Origin: Gemmatimonadaceae bacterium
GTDB taxonomy: Bacteria; Gemmatimonadota; Gemmatimonadetes; Gemmatimonadales; Gemmatimonadaceae
Assembly (NCBI GenBank): GCA_025358925.1
Contig: JANYHT010000050.1
Location: forward strand, 186,001 to 250,000
DNA length: 64,000 nt
Direction: 5' to 3'
Positions within the stretch are counted from its first letter, which is position 1. Each line of letters begins with the position of its first letter. The position numbers were made by a program, and so were the translations under genes. The notes beneath the pieces were generated by a model, which worked only from the letters and a program-made list of their open reading frames with translations, made no database searches and was not told where the DNA came from. Below, piece by piece: positions 17,720 through 25,802 of the stretch.

Positions 17720-19261
17720 CTAATCCGCCCCTAATAGCAGGCGCTTTTCGAGCGCGGCATAGCGCGCTTCTCCGTCGGCGTCTGGACGTAGCAACGACAC
17801 GATGATGCCGGTTGCAAAGGACAAGGGAATGGTCACGATCGCCGGATTCTTGAGCGGAAAGAACGCTTGTGCGTGATGCAGCAGGTCGATCTGCACGGCC
17901 GGAGACAGCGTGATCAGCGTGAGCGTACTGACGGTGCCGATGATCATGCTCGAGGTCGCCCCGGCGGTGCTGGTCCGTCTCCAGAACACGCTGAGCACGA
18001 GCGCCGGAAAATTCGCGCTGGCCGCAATCGCAAACGCGAGCCCCACCATGAATGCAACGTTCTGCCCTTTAAACGCGATGCCGAGTACAATGGCAATCAT
18101 CGCGAGTGCAATTGTTGCGAGACGCGCGACTTTGAGTTCTTCACCTGGTTTTGGTTGACCGCGTCGTATCACGCTCGACCAAATATCGTGCGAGATGGCG
18201 GCCGCACCGGATAGCGCGAGTCCAGCTACGACGGCGAGGATGGTGGCGAACGCAACGGCCGCGATGAAGCCGAGGAATGGACGTCCACCAAGAAGTTCGG
18301 CGAGCATTGGTGCCGCCATGTTGCCACCGGCGTCAACGGCTTTGATGGCGGTGGGTGTAACCAATACCATTGCACCAAAACCGAGCACGAACGTCATCAG
18401 ATAAAAGAGTCCAATAAGTCCTGTCGCGATAAATACGGAGCGACGCGCAGCGCGTGCATCGGGCACGGTGTAGAAGCGCATCAGAATGTGCGGCAAACCA
18501 GCGGTGCCGAACATGAGCGCGAGTCCGAGCGAAATGGCATCCATCGGATTGGACACCAACTTTCCTGGTGCGAGCACACCGGCGCCGTATTTCGCAGCGG
18601 CCGCCGCGAAGAGTTGTCGCGGATCGAAGTTGAAACGACTCAGCACGAGCAGCGCGAGCGCTGCAGCACCCCCTAATAGCAACACGGCTTTGACGATTTG
18701 CACCCACGTGGTTGCAAGCATACCACCAAAGAGCACGTACGCCATCATCGCAAAGCCTACGATGACAACAGCGCCCTCATACGGAATGCCGAACAGCAAG
18801 TGAACAAGTCCGCCAGCACCAACCATTTGCGCGACGAGATAGAACGCGATCGTGGCTAAGGTTCCGCATGCCGCGGCGATGCGTACGGGCATGGGGTCGA
18901 GTCGCGCGGCAACGACGTCGGCAAATGTATAGCGTCCAAGGTTGCGCAGCGGTTCGGCAATTAAGAACAACACAATAGGCCACCCGACGAGCCATCCGGT
19001 AGAATAGATCAACCCGTCGAAACCGCTGGTGGACACAAGTCCCGCGATGCCGAGGAACGACGCAGCACTCATGTAATCACCGGCGAGAGCTATGCCATTT
19101 TGCGTTGCGGTCACGGACCGTCCTGCCGCGTAGAAATCTTCGGTGGTTCGCGTGAGTCGCGACGCCCAATACGTGATGGCGAGCGTGAGCGTGATGAAGC
19201 CGGCAAAAAATGCGACGGCTACTCGATCTGGGGAGCCGAGTCCAACAGTCGCTTGCGTCAT
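17720..19261 (-). CDS. Sodium:solute symporter, ActP (acetate permease)-like
   Basis: A 513-residue carrier with about thirteen hydrophobic segments and the SSS-family pattern. It opens with a Tyr-Trp-Ala-Ser-Arg segment before the first loop, then RTTEDFYAAGRSVTATQNGIALAGDYMSAASFLG, which is typical of the ActP/acetate branch, and later has GLPHILMRFYTVPDARAARRS. The family imports monocarboxylates such as acetate with Na+ at the inner membrane. The upstream DUF485 gene overlaps it by 4 bases (ATGA), the usual ActP neighbour (YjcH), which supports the assignment. The substrate remains inferred. Confidence 0.88.
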   Translation of the reverse strand: MTQATVGLGSPDRVAVAFFAGFITLTLAITYWASRLTRTTEDFYAAGRSVTATQNGIALAGDYMSAASFLGIAGLVSTSGFDGLIYSTGWLVGWPIVLFLIAEPLRNLGRYTFADVVAARLDPMPVRIAAACGTLATIAFYLVAQMVGAGGLVHLLFGIPYEGAVVIVGFAMMAYVLFGGMLATTWVQIVKAVLLLGGAAALALLVLSRFNFDPRQLFAAAAAKYGAGVLAPGKLVSNPMDAISLGLALMFGTAGLPHILMRFYTVPDARAARRSVFIATGLIGLFYLMTFVLGFGAMVLVTPTAIKAVDAGGNMAAPMLAELLGGRPFLGFIAAVAFATILAVVAGLALSGAAAISHDIWSSVIRRGQPKPGEELKVARLATIALAMIAIVLGIAFKGQNVAFMVGLAFAIAASANFPALVLSVFWRRTSTAGATSSMIIGTVSTLTLITLSPAVQIDLLHHAQAFFPLKNPAIVTIPLSFATGIIVSLLRPDADGEARYAALEKRLLLGAD

Positions 19262-19560
19262 TGCTCGTCCTCATGGTGTGCGCGCAACTCGGCGAGCGCT
19301 GGATCGTAGACACGGTTGGCCCATGACACATAGACGAATGTGAGGACCCATGCTGCCACTATGACGAGTGCACCGAGGACGATGCCAACCGTGAGTCCGT
19401 CGCCGAGTGGTGAGGCGAGGAGTAACGGTTTGAAGGCGACGAGTGCGATGAAGCCGAAGTACACGCAGACCATCAACGCTGTGAGCGATGCGGCGAGGCG
19501 CCAGCGGCGGATCGCGAGCGTGCGAGTGGCTGCGGCGGCGGAAGGACGAGGAGTCGTCAT
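19258..19560 (-). CDS. DUF485-family inner-membrane protein (symporter partner)
   Basis: Starting at the ATG at 19560 gives 100 residues: a short basic cytoplasmic N-terminus, a hydrophobic helix (LTALMVCVYFGFIALVAF), the conserved FKPLLLASPLGDGLTVGIVLGA segment and a second helix ending in YVSWANRVYDPALAEL. These are hallmarks of DUF485 (YjcH). The upstream extension of 35 residues has no family similarity. It overlaps the symporter gene by 4 bases, indicating co-translation. Members accompany ActP-type acetate carriers; their exact role is unclear. Confidence 0.85.
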   Translation of the reverse strand: MTTPRPSAAAATRTLAIRRWRLAASLTALMVCVYFGFIALVAFKPLLLASPLGDGLTVGIVLGALVIVAAWVLTFVYVSWANRVYDPALAELRAHHEDEQ

Positions 19561-19648
19561 AGCGCGCGAAGGTACGGGTGGACGAGCGCCATGCCAAGGG
19601 CTTGTTGAGGATGGCATCACTTTACGATGAATTTGGGTCATATTCGAC

Positions 19649-20149
19649 GTGGCCGCGCTGCACACGGTGGCGCGTCATTCTTCACGCGGACCTCGCACTG
19701 GATTTTCTGTGACGCAACGCATGGGCATTGCCTTGGCGAGCCTCGTTTCCGGTATCGTCGCGCTCTATCTGCATCTTTGGAAACTTGGCATCACGGGTTC
19801 ACTGGTATGTACGGGCAACGGTGGCTGTGAGTACGTGCAGGGGAGCCGCTACGGGTGGTTTTTGGGTGTGGACGTCGCGCTCATCGGCACGGTGGGATAT
19901 GCCATGCTTTTTGTCACGGCGATGATCGGCACGTTCTCACAATACGAAGATGCGAAGTGGCCGAACACGGTGATGCAGTTGATGATTTGGCCAGCGGTGT
20001 TGTTCACGCTGCGTCTCAAATACGGCGAATTTATTGTGCTGCGAAGTTTCTGTCCGTGGTGCGCGATTTCGGCGACGGCAATTGTGGTGTGCGCGGTGTT
20101 GGTGGTCTGGGACAGGAATAGGGATTCGGGGGTAGGGATTAGGGATTAG
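19649..20149 (+). CDS. Vitamin K epoxide reductase (VKOR)-family protein
   Basis: A protein of 166 residues from a GTG at 19649 (a GTG at 19709 or ATG at 19721 are alternatives). It has four membrane helices and both functional cysteine pairs of the family: loop cysteines C54 and C60 in LVCTGNGGCEYV, followed by SRYGWFLGVDVALIG, and the active-site C135-P-W-C138 in RSFCPWCAIS. VKOR proteins in bacteria replace DsbB: they reoxidise a thioredoxin-like partner and pass electrons to quinone. The partner-like gene at 20219 and menG at 20868 sit next door. The last residues (GVGIRD) and the TAG stop are encoded by a GGGATTA repeat array, so the C-terminus is repeat-derived. Confidence 0.88.
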   Translation: MAALHTVARHSSRGPRTGFSVTQRMGIALASLVSGIVALYLHLWKLGITGSLVCTGNGGCEYVQGSRYGWFLGVDVALIGTVGYAMLFVTAMIGTFSQYEDAKWPNTVMQLMIWPAVLFTLRLKYGEFIVLRSFCPWCAISATAIVVCAVLVVWDRNRDSGVGIRD

Positions 20150-20224
20150 GGGATAGGAGCGACCAGTTTGCAATTTGCCACTCCTAATCCCTAATCCCTA
20201 ATCCCCAATGCCTAATCCCTATCC
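20116..20224. repeat. GGGATTA heptamer array with inverted arms between convergent genes
   Basis: The plus-strand arm (about 20116-20158) contains variant and perfect GGGATTA units, and an opposed arm (about 20183-20224) contains TAATCCC units, separated by about 25 bases. The stop codon of the VKOR gene (20147-20149) and that of the thioredoxin-like gene (20219-20221) both lie inside TAGGGA units. The arms could form an imperfect hairpin of roughly 40 base pairs in either transcript, giving a bidirectional terminator-like structure. Confidence 0.85.
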
Positions 20225-20869
20225 AGGTACTTCAGCGTCTCCCACCATGACCGCATACCACTGCTTCATTACCTCGCGCATGGGATAGCCGGGCATGGTT
20301 TGCACGACGCGGCCATTGCGATCGATGGCGATGAAGGTTGGTGTGCCGCGATAGCGAAACGTGAGCAAAACCTGATCGGAGCTTCCAAACGGTCCAACGA
20401 GTTGCGCGCCGACAATGTTCTCTTTCGCCAGCATTGGAATGCCGTCGGCTGCGCCCTCAAGCGTGAGCATTTTCAATCGTGGGAGAGGGCGTCCTGCGGA
20501 GAGTTCGCCTAAGTCTTTGAGCGCGCGTTTACACCAGCTACAGGTACGAGAGCTGATCATCAAAATGACCGGCTCCCCCTTGGTAATGAGCGGCACGACT
20601 TTGCCAGCCAAGTTGCGTACGCGAAACGCACCGACGGCTTGCTCGGCGGTGGGTTGCGTGTCCGATGCCGTATCGGTCCCTGCAACAACGGATGCTCCGC
20701 TCAATAGATTTGACGTGAGCGTATCGTCGGTGACTCCGAACATGCGCTGGCCAGCGACAACGCTGATACCGAAGGCGCAGCAAATGAGCAGCAGGTTGCC
20801 CAACGTTACTGTACCGCCGCGCGCGGTGCTTCGGAGAGAGGTATGGGATGATCTGTGAGAGAGAGCCAT
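20219..20869 (-). CDS. Membrane-anchored thioredoxin-like protein (DsbA/TlpA-like)
   Basis: About 216 residues from the ATG at 20869: a basic N-terminus, one membrane helix (TLGNLLLICCAFGISVVAG), a linker, then a thioredoxin-fold domain with the active site C-S-W-C in MISSRTCSWCKRALKDLGEL and the cis-proline region RGTPTFIAIDRNG. It is probably anchored in the inner membrane facing the periplasm. Position next to VKOR suggests it is the oxidant partner or a linked reductase (inference). The ATG shares the CCATGG palindrome with the divergent menG start, and no Shine-Dalgarno is evident; a GTG at 20941 is a weaker alternative. The stop codon TAG is the first unit of a heptamer array. Confidence 0.8.
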   Translation of the reverse strand: MALSHRSSHTSLRSTARGGTVTLGNLLLICCAFGISVVAGQRMFGVTDDTLTSNLLSGASVVAGTDTASDTQPTAEQAVGAFRVRNLAGKVVPLITKGEPVILMISSRTCSWCKRALKDLGELSAGRPLPRLKMLTLEGAADGIPMLAKENIVGAQLVGPFGSSDQVLLTFRYRGTPTFIAIDRNGRVVQTMPGYPMREVMKQWYAVMVGDAEVPG

Positions 20870-21677
20870 GGTAGAACAATACCCGAACGAGCCAGCGACG
20901 GTACCATCATCGGTGCGATTGGGATCGCTCGACGTCGACACCTATCTGCGGGATCCAACGCTAAAGCAGGCGTTCGTCACACCGATGTTCGATGTAATCG
21001 CCCCGCGTTATGACGCCTTCACGCGATTGTTTTCATTTGGCATGGACGTCGCCTGGAAGCGCGAAGCTATCGCGGCCGTCGTGCGCGGCGCCGCCAACGC
21101 ACAGGCTGCGCTGGACTTGGCCTGCGGCACCGGTGATCTCGCTGTCGCCATCGCGCGCGCCTTGCCTGCGGTTCACGTGACAGCCGTCGATGCGTCTGCG
21201 CAAATGATCGTGGCTGCGGACATGCGATTGGTTGATGCCGCACGAGATGCCGATGTTTCTTTGCGTATTCGTACAACGATTGGAGACATGACGGCGCTTA
21301 ATCTCCCCGATGCCAGTATGGACGTGGTGATGGCGGGGTACGGCGTGCGCAATGTGCCGGATGCGACGCGCGCGGTGCGAGAAATGGCGCGCGTATTGCG
21401 ACCAGGTGGCGTTTTGGTGACGCTCGATTTTTATCGCCCCGCGTTTTCACCGTGGCGCGCGTTGCTGCTGTGGTATTTGTCGCTTGCGGGCAATGCGGTT
21501 GGTTGGCTATGGCATCGGGATCCCGTCGTGTACGGATACATTGCGCGAAGCATCGAGCATTTTATGAGTTGGCAAGCGTTCAGCGCGTTGCTCGAGCGCG
21601 AGGGGTTTCACGTGCAGCGCGTCACACGTCACCTCGGTGGTGGCATTGCACTTCACGAAGCGCGCCGAAACACGTAG
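20868..21677 (+). CDS. menG: Demethylmenaquinone methyltransferase (UbiE/COQ5 family)
   Basis: A 269-residue SAM-dependent methyltransferase with the UbiE signatures MFDVIAPRYDAFTRLFSFGMD (about residues 40-60; 21 residues, cited by position) and motif I LDLACGTGDLAVAIA, plus YGVRNVPD and VLRPGGVLVTLDF. The family performs the last methylation in menaquinone or ubiquinone synthesis. Menaquinone is the likely product in this type of organism (inference). A GAGAGAG purine run just before the ATG at 20868 serves as ribosome-binding site. It is divergent from the thioredoxin-like gene, with both start codons in one CCATGG. Confidence 0.88.
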   Translation: MVEQYPNEPATVPSSVRLGSLDVDTYLRDPTLKQAFVTPMFDVIAPRYDAFTRLFSFGMDVAWKREAIAAVVRGAANAQAALDLACGTGDLAVAIARALPAVHVTAVDASAQMIVAADMRLVDAARDADVSLRIRTTIGDMTALNLPDASMDVVMAGYGVRNVPDATRAVREMARVLRPGGVLVTLDFYRPAFSPWRALLLWYLSLAGNAVGWLWHRDPVVYGYIARSIEHFMSWQAFSALLEREGFHVQRVTRHLGGGIALHEARRNT

Positions 21678-21709
21678 GATTTTTTCGAGACCACTTCAAT
21701 CGCGTGCCA

Positions 21710-23035
21710 ATGAAAGAGAACGAGAGCAGTCGCGGCGGGTTGACGCTCGCCCATGCGTGGTACGCAGTGGCGATTCTGACGCTCGCCAACGTTTCTGGAT
21801 CGGTGGATCGACAAATTTTGTCGCTCCTCGTGACGCCGATCAAACGCGACCTGCATGTCACAGACACGCAACTCAGCTTGCTGATGGGCCTGAGTTTTGT
21901 CGTCTTTTACTCGGTGCTCGGACTTCCTATCGGACGATGGGTTGATCGGGGTCGTCGACCACTGATCGTCGCACTCGGCGCGGCAGTATGGAGTGTGCTG
22001 ACGGCTGCATCAGGTCTGGCGCGCACCTTCAGTCAACTATTCGCGGCGCGTGTGGGCGTTGGCATTGGTGAAGCCACACTCGGACCAGCCGCCGTGTCGA
22101 TCATCGCGGACGCGTTTCCAAGACGTCGACTCGGTACCGCGATGAGCGTATACATGCTCGGCACATTTTTTGGCTCAGGCGTTGGCTACGCGCTCGGCGC
22201 GTGGATTGTCGGTGCCATTGATGCACCGGGATTTGTCACGCTGCCGATTGTCGGTGATGTCCGGCCGTGGCAGACGATCTTTTTTATCGTGGGATTGCCG
22301 GGTGTCTTGGTCGCTTTGCTCGCGCTGACGATGCGCGAGCCTGCGCGACCGCAGGTACACGGCACGACCAATGTCAGTGTTCCGCTATACGAGGTCATCG
22401 CGTATGTCCGCGCCAATGCGCGCACTGTTATCGGGCTCTCACTTGGCTTCGCGTGTTCGGCCTCCGTGAACTACGGAATCGGCGCGTGGCTCGCGACGTT
22501 TTTTGTACGGACGCACGGATGGACGATCCAACACGCGGGCACGGTGCAAGGCATTCTTACCATGATTTTCGGCGTTGTCGGCACTCTCGGTGGCGGCCGC
22601 CTCACTGACTACTGGGCCGCCAAGGGCAGCACCGATGCGCCTATTCGCGTTGGTATCGCGGGCGCGGTGGGCATGCTGGTGTTTGCCGGATTGTATCCGA
22701 TCGTACCGTCGGCGACCGTTGCGGCAGCGCTTCTGATTCCTGTGAATATCTTTGCGGCGCTTCCATGGGGAGCGGCGAACGCGGCGATTGCTGAAGCAAT
22801 GCCATCACGCATGCGGGGGCAGGGCAGTGCGCTTTATCAGCTCGTTGTCAATCTTTTGTCAGGTGTGCTTGGGCCAACCGCCGTTGCGCTACTCACTGAC
22901 AAAGTTTTTGGCGATGAAACGTCGCTGCGTTGGTCGTTGATGGTATGCACTGTGGTTGGCATGTCATTGACAATCGCGTTGTTATCGTGGGTGCGACCGG
23001 CGTTTCGGAAAACGGTTGCCGCGCGTGACGCGTAA
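21710..23035 (+). CDS. Major facilitator superfamily transporter, spinster-like
   Basis: From the ATG at 21710 the protein has 441 residues and about twelve membrane helices. MFS motif A appears as LPIGRWVDRGRRPLIV, and the N-terminal half has TLANVSGSVDRQILSLLVTP and GIGEATLGPAA, which resemble spinster-like carriers. The frame is open much further upstream but that part lies inside menG in another frame and is not family-like. It starts 32 bases after menG and is likely co-transcribed. Substrate cannot be deduced; spinster-like MFS proteins include sphingolipid or organic anion exporters. Confidence 0.85.
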   Translation: MKENESSRGGLTLAHAWYAVAILTLANVSGSVDRQILSLLVTPIKRDLHVTDTQLSLLMGLSFVVFYSVLGLPIGRWVDRGRRPLIVALGAAVWSVLTAASGLARTFSQLFAARVGVGIGEATLGPAAVSIIADAFPRRRLGTAMSVYMLGTFFGSGVGYALGAWIVGAIDAPGFVTLPIVGDVRPWQTIFFIVGLPGVLVALLALTMREPARPQVHGTTNVSVPLYEVIAYVRANARTVIGLSLGFACSASVNYGIGAWLATFFVRTHGWTIQHAGTVQGILTMIFGVVGTLGGGRLTDYWAAKGSTDAPIRVGIAGAVGMLVFAGLYPIVPSATVAAALLIPVNIFAALPWGAANAAIAEAMPSRMRGQGSALYQLVVNLLSGVLGPTAVALLTDKVFGDETSLRWSLMVCTVVGMSLTIALLSWVRPAFRKTVAARDA

Positions 23036-23044
23036 TGTGGGTCG

Positions 23045-23286
23045 AGAAAAACGAACGGCCTCCCGCGAACTGAGACGGCGCCATTCGCGAGATTCGCAGT
23101 CTGTTGTGGTAGTTTTTTAGACCGCTCATCGTTGCGTCGACTGTCGGCGCTGCACGCGTGGTGCTGAAAAAAAAGAAACGAACGGCTTGTCGCGAATTGG
23201 AACGAACGCCGCGAATTGAGACGGAGCCATTCGCGGCCTGTTGGTGTAGTTTGTTTTTGAGACCTACGCTTCGCTTCGACTGTCAC
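23045..23286. repeat. Two degenerate direct repeats downstream of thrE-like gene
   Basis: Copy 1 (about 23045-23146) and copy 2 (about 23169-23286) share in order: AAACGAACGGC, then CGCGAA(C/T)TGAGACGG, then GCCATTCGCG, then CTGTTG and GTAGTTT plus a T-run, then CGACTGTC. The CGCGAA...TTCGCG parts form a 6-base stem. Copy 2 runs into the last codons and stop (23264) of the convergent exporter gene. No gene is seen in the 228-base gap. The T/A-rich stretches could serve as terminators for either neighbour. Confidence 0.65.
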
Positions 23287-24535
23287 CACTATACACGACG
23301 GTGCCCGCTAGCAAACCGGCCGCGAGTGAAATGCCGACGATAAGCACGCGAAAGCCAGTCGACACCCCAGCTTCCACTTGTTGACCGAGTAACGACGTCA
23401 CGCTACGAAAGCCAATGCTTCCGGGTACGAGAATGAGCAAGCCAGGCACCACCGTCACCAGGGACGAACGTCGGAATTGTCGTGCTACCACATTGCTGCC
23501 GGCACTTACCACAAACGCGCCGAGAAATGCGCCGAGCTCTTCACCCATACTTGCGCCGGCGAAGCGGGATGTGAGGTACGCAGCGACGCACGCGAGTACG
23601 ATGTAGCCTGCGTCGCGCGCTTCGGCGTTGAGCAGGACGGTAAATGCGAGAGGGGCGATGAGCAGCGCGAGCCATTCCGTCCAGAGAGGGAGTGGTGCGC
23701 GCGCGAGCCAGTCGAGCATATGGGAACCCACAAGGTTCTGTAGGGCGAATCCAAAAAACGTACCGAGCTTGGCACCGAGGGCGAGTCCAAAACCAAGTCC
23801 AAGAAAGACCACTAAAGCGCCGCTGAGTCGCGCAGTACCCGAGGCCAAGTGGCGCGTCGAGAGTTCGGTGAGCGCGACGGTGAACGTCAGTCCTGGCAGC
23901 ATAATCACGAGGCCTGCGAGCGACGTCAGATAGCCACTATCGGTGTGCGCGAGGACGTCAACGATGAAGGCGAGTGTCGTGACCAGAAATGCGGCGAGTG
24001 GCTCGGTGACGTTGCGCCAGTCTTCGGTGCGCGCGGCGTACAGTGCGATGAGTCCGGTCACGAGTCCGAGCATGGATGCAACAAACACATCGCCGACGCG
24101 CACACGAAGGAACACGGCGACAGCTGCGGAGACCAGGACATAACCCATCAATTGCAACCACAGCGGCCAACGCGTCGGATCCATGTCGAGTGCGCGAATG
24201 CGTCGCAGTCCGTCCGCTGGCGCCACGTCACCGCTCATCACGTCGCGCGTGATATCGGCGAGTCGAGACAAGTGTCCAAGATTGGGTTTACCCGGATCGA
24301 CGCGGAGGAGGTGTACGCGTTGATCCACCAACTGGCCGAAGCCCACCATGATGCTGGTGGGCGTGGAGAAGAATTCCGCGCGCAGTGCGAGTTTTCTCGC
24401 GATGGTGGACAGTGCGGTTTCCAGGTGATGCGCTGGCGTGCCGTGCATGTGCAGGGCACGCGCCAGCTCCAGCACAAACGTGATGGCGGCGGCGTCGCGC
24501 GGGTCTGTCGTGGCGTCAGGGTTACCGATGATCAT
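23264..24535 (-). CDS. ThrE-family threonine/serine exporter-like membrane protein
   Basis: About 423 residues with the two-part ThrE layout: an N-terminal soluble and hydrophobic domain (ALHMHGTPAHHLETALSTIA, then FFSTPTSIMVGFG and LSRLADITRDVMSGDV) followed by about ten membrane helices, with the second half matching the ThrE_2 part. Known members export threonine, serine and other small amino acids by proton antiport. The ATG at 24535 is preferred over the upstream start at 24571. It is divergent from the FKBP lipoprotein gene. Its last eight codons lie in a direct repeat (see the repeat at 23045). Confidence 0.85.
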   Translation of the reverse strand: MIIGNPDATTDPRDAAAITFVLELARALHMHGTPAHHLETALSTIARKLALRAEFFSTPTSIMVGFGQLVDQRVHLLRVDPGKPNLGHLSRLADITRDVMSGDVAPADGLRRIRALDMDPTRWPLWLQLMGYVLVSAAVAVFLRVRVGDVFVASMLGLVTGLIALYAARTEDWRNVTEPLAAFLVTTLAFIVDVLAHTDSGYLTSLAGLVIMLPGLTFTVALTELSTRHLASGTARLSGALVVFLGLGFGLALGAKLGTFFGFALQNLVGSHMLDWLARAPLPLWTEWLALLIAPLAFTVLLNAEARDAGYIVLACVAAYLTSRFAGASMGEELGAFLGAFVVSAGSNVVARQFRRSSLVTVVPGLLILVPGSIGFRSVTSLLGQQVEAGVSTGFRVLIVGISLAAGLLAGTVVYSGDSRSEA

Positions 24536-24668
24536 GATCCAGAGCGTAGGCGAAAGGGACACCCTGCGCAACAGCCTCGCTGCTATGTTGCAATGGTCAA
24601 ATCGCGGGAATTGCCCGTGCGCGGCGCGTCACTCGTCGCCCCAACGTCGTCACCAGCCTCCGCTACTT

Positions 24669-25172
24669 ATGAATCGCGTAATCTCGCCGACCCGTCGCCT
24701 GTCGTCTGCAATTTCTTCGAGTGTGGCCATCATGGCGACGCTGGTGCTTTCTGCGTGCGGTGGCGGTGACTCGCCAACGACGCCGTCCAACCCCGCCACC
24801 GATACCTACGCATCCGCGTTGGGTGTGTCGATTGCGAACATGACCAAGAAAAGCGATGCGCTGTACTACACGGATGTTGTCGTTGGCACTGGCGCCGAGG
24901 CCATCGCGGGCCGCACGTTGGGTATGAATTACACTGGATATTTGGTGAACGGTATGAAGTTCGACACAAACGCCGGCAAGAATCTGTTCTCGTTTACGCT
25001 CGGCGCGAACGAGGTGATTGCCGGTTGGGATCAGGGCATCGCCGGCATGAAGGTTGGTGGAAAGCGGAAGCTCGTCATTGGCTCCACGCTTGCCTACGGC
25101 GCCGGTGGTAGTGGCGCGATCGGACCGAATGCCACGTTGGTGTTTGACGTGGAGTTGGTGACGGTAAAGTAG
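24669..25172 (+). CDS. FKBP-type peptidyl-prolyl isomerase lipoprotein
   Basis: From the ATG at 24669: 167 residues with a lipoprotein signal (VAIMATLVLSAC, lipobox LSAC), a Ser/Thr/Pro-rich linker, then an FKBP domain: VGTGAEAIAGRTLGMNYTGYL, followed by GMKFDTN, FTLGANEVIAGWDQGIAGM and ending GPNATLVFDVELVTVK, which is the complete fold of about 110 residues. The function is cis-trans prolyl isomerisation in the periplasm. The upstream open frame overlaps the divergent exporter and is ignored. The TAG stop is the first unit of a GGGATTA array. Confidence 0.88.
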   Translation: MNRVISPTRRLSSAISSSVAIMATLVLSACGGGDSPTTPSNPATDTYASALGVSIANMTKKSDALYYTDVVVGTGAEAIAGRTLGMNYTGYLVNGMKFDTNAGKNLFSFTLGANEVIAGWDQGIAGMKVGGKRKLVIGSTLAYGAGGSGAIGPNATLVFDVELVTVK

Positions 25173-25201
25173 GGATAAGGGATTAGGGATTAGGGATTAG
25201 G
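25170..25201 (+). repeat. GGGATTA heptamer array, single arm
   Basis: Begins exactly at the stop codon of the FKBP gene: TAG, then GGGATAA and three further GGGATTA-type units ending in GG. It offers four GGG runs spaced by four bases, a G-quadruplex pattern. No opposed TAATCCC arm follows, unlike the other two arrays. It is followed at once by a C/A tract in which ACC is repeated about six times (25203-25220), which leads up to the next start codon. Confidence 0.85.
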
Positions 25202-25231
25202 AACCACCACCACCACCACCCACACCCACAC

Positions 25232-25741
25232 ATGAACTACTACGGCGCGAAGCAAATGGCGGCGAGTTGGCGTACGGTGCGTAAGAACACGATTCAAGTT
25301 GCCACTGAAATTCCAGAGGCGCAGTACACCTTTCGTGCGACACCCGAGACCATGTCGGTCGCCGAGATGTTGAAACACCTCGCCACCGGTCCACACTGGG
25401 CAATGCAGTTGCATTTCCTCGACAAGAAGAGCGCCGTGTCAGGTGAGGATTTTGGTCGCTATATGGGCGAGGCTCAGCAGCTAGCTGGGGCGTTGACGAG
25501 CAAGGATGCAATCGTTGCATCGCTTACTGAGAATGGCGAAGCGCTTGCCAAGCAGTTGGAACAGATGACGGATGAACAGTTGGCCGAACCTGTAGCCGTC
25601 ATGGCGACGGACAAGTCACGTTTTGAACTCTTGCTCGGCCTCAAAGAACATGAGATGCATCATCGTGCGCAATTGATGCAAATGCAACGGCTGCTTGGTA
25701 TGGTGCCACACCTCACGCGTGCACGGCAACAAACGTCTTAA
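25232..25741 (+). CDS. DinB-superfamily protein
   Basis: A 169-residue helical protein with the DinB four-helix pattern: MNYYGAKQMAASWRTVRKNT, then MSVAEMLKHLATGPHWAMQ (first metal-ligand histidine), and KEHEMHHRAQLMQMQRLLG with the two histidines that usually bind a divalent metal. Members are damage-inducible or thiol-linked transferases of mostly unknown activity. The 5' leader is a CCA/CCCACA-rich tract with no Shine-Dalgarno, so translation initiation may be weak or leaderless-like. A strong hairpin follows the stop. A second, unrelated-looking DinB gene is at 61885. Confidence 0.82.
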   Translation: MNYYGAKQMAASWRTVRKNTIQVATEIPEAQYTFRATPETMSVAEMLKHLATGPHWAMQLHFLDKKSAVSGEDFGRYMGEAQQLAGALTSKDAIVASLTENGEALAKQLEQMTDEQLAEPVAVMATDKSRFELLLGLKEHEMHHRAQLMQMQRLLGMVPHLTRARQQTS

Positions 25742-25747
25742 ATAAAA

Positions 25748-25788
25748 AGCGGCACTCTTCGTTGCATTTCGCAATGAAGAGTGCCGCT
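25748..25788. terminator. Bidirectional terminator hairpin
   Basis: A 13-base perfect inverted repeat (25748-25760 and 25776-25788) extends inward by a further G-U pair and four pairs to an 18-base-pair stem with a 5-base loop. It is preceded by a run of A and lies between the convergent DinB and DUF4397 genes, so it can stop transcription from both sides; on the minus strand the run of A becomes a T tract. Confidence 0.8.
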
Positions 25789-25802
25789 CTGTTGCGCCAC
25801 CA

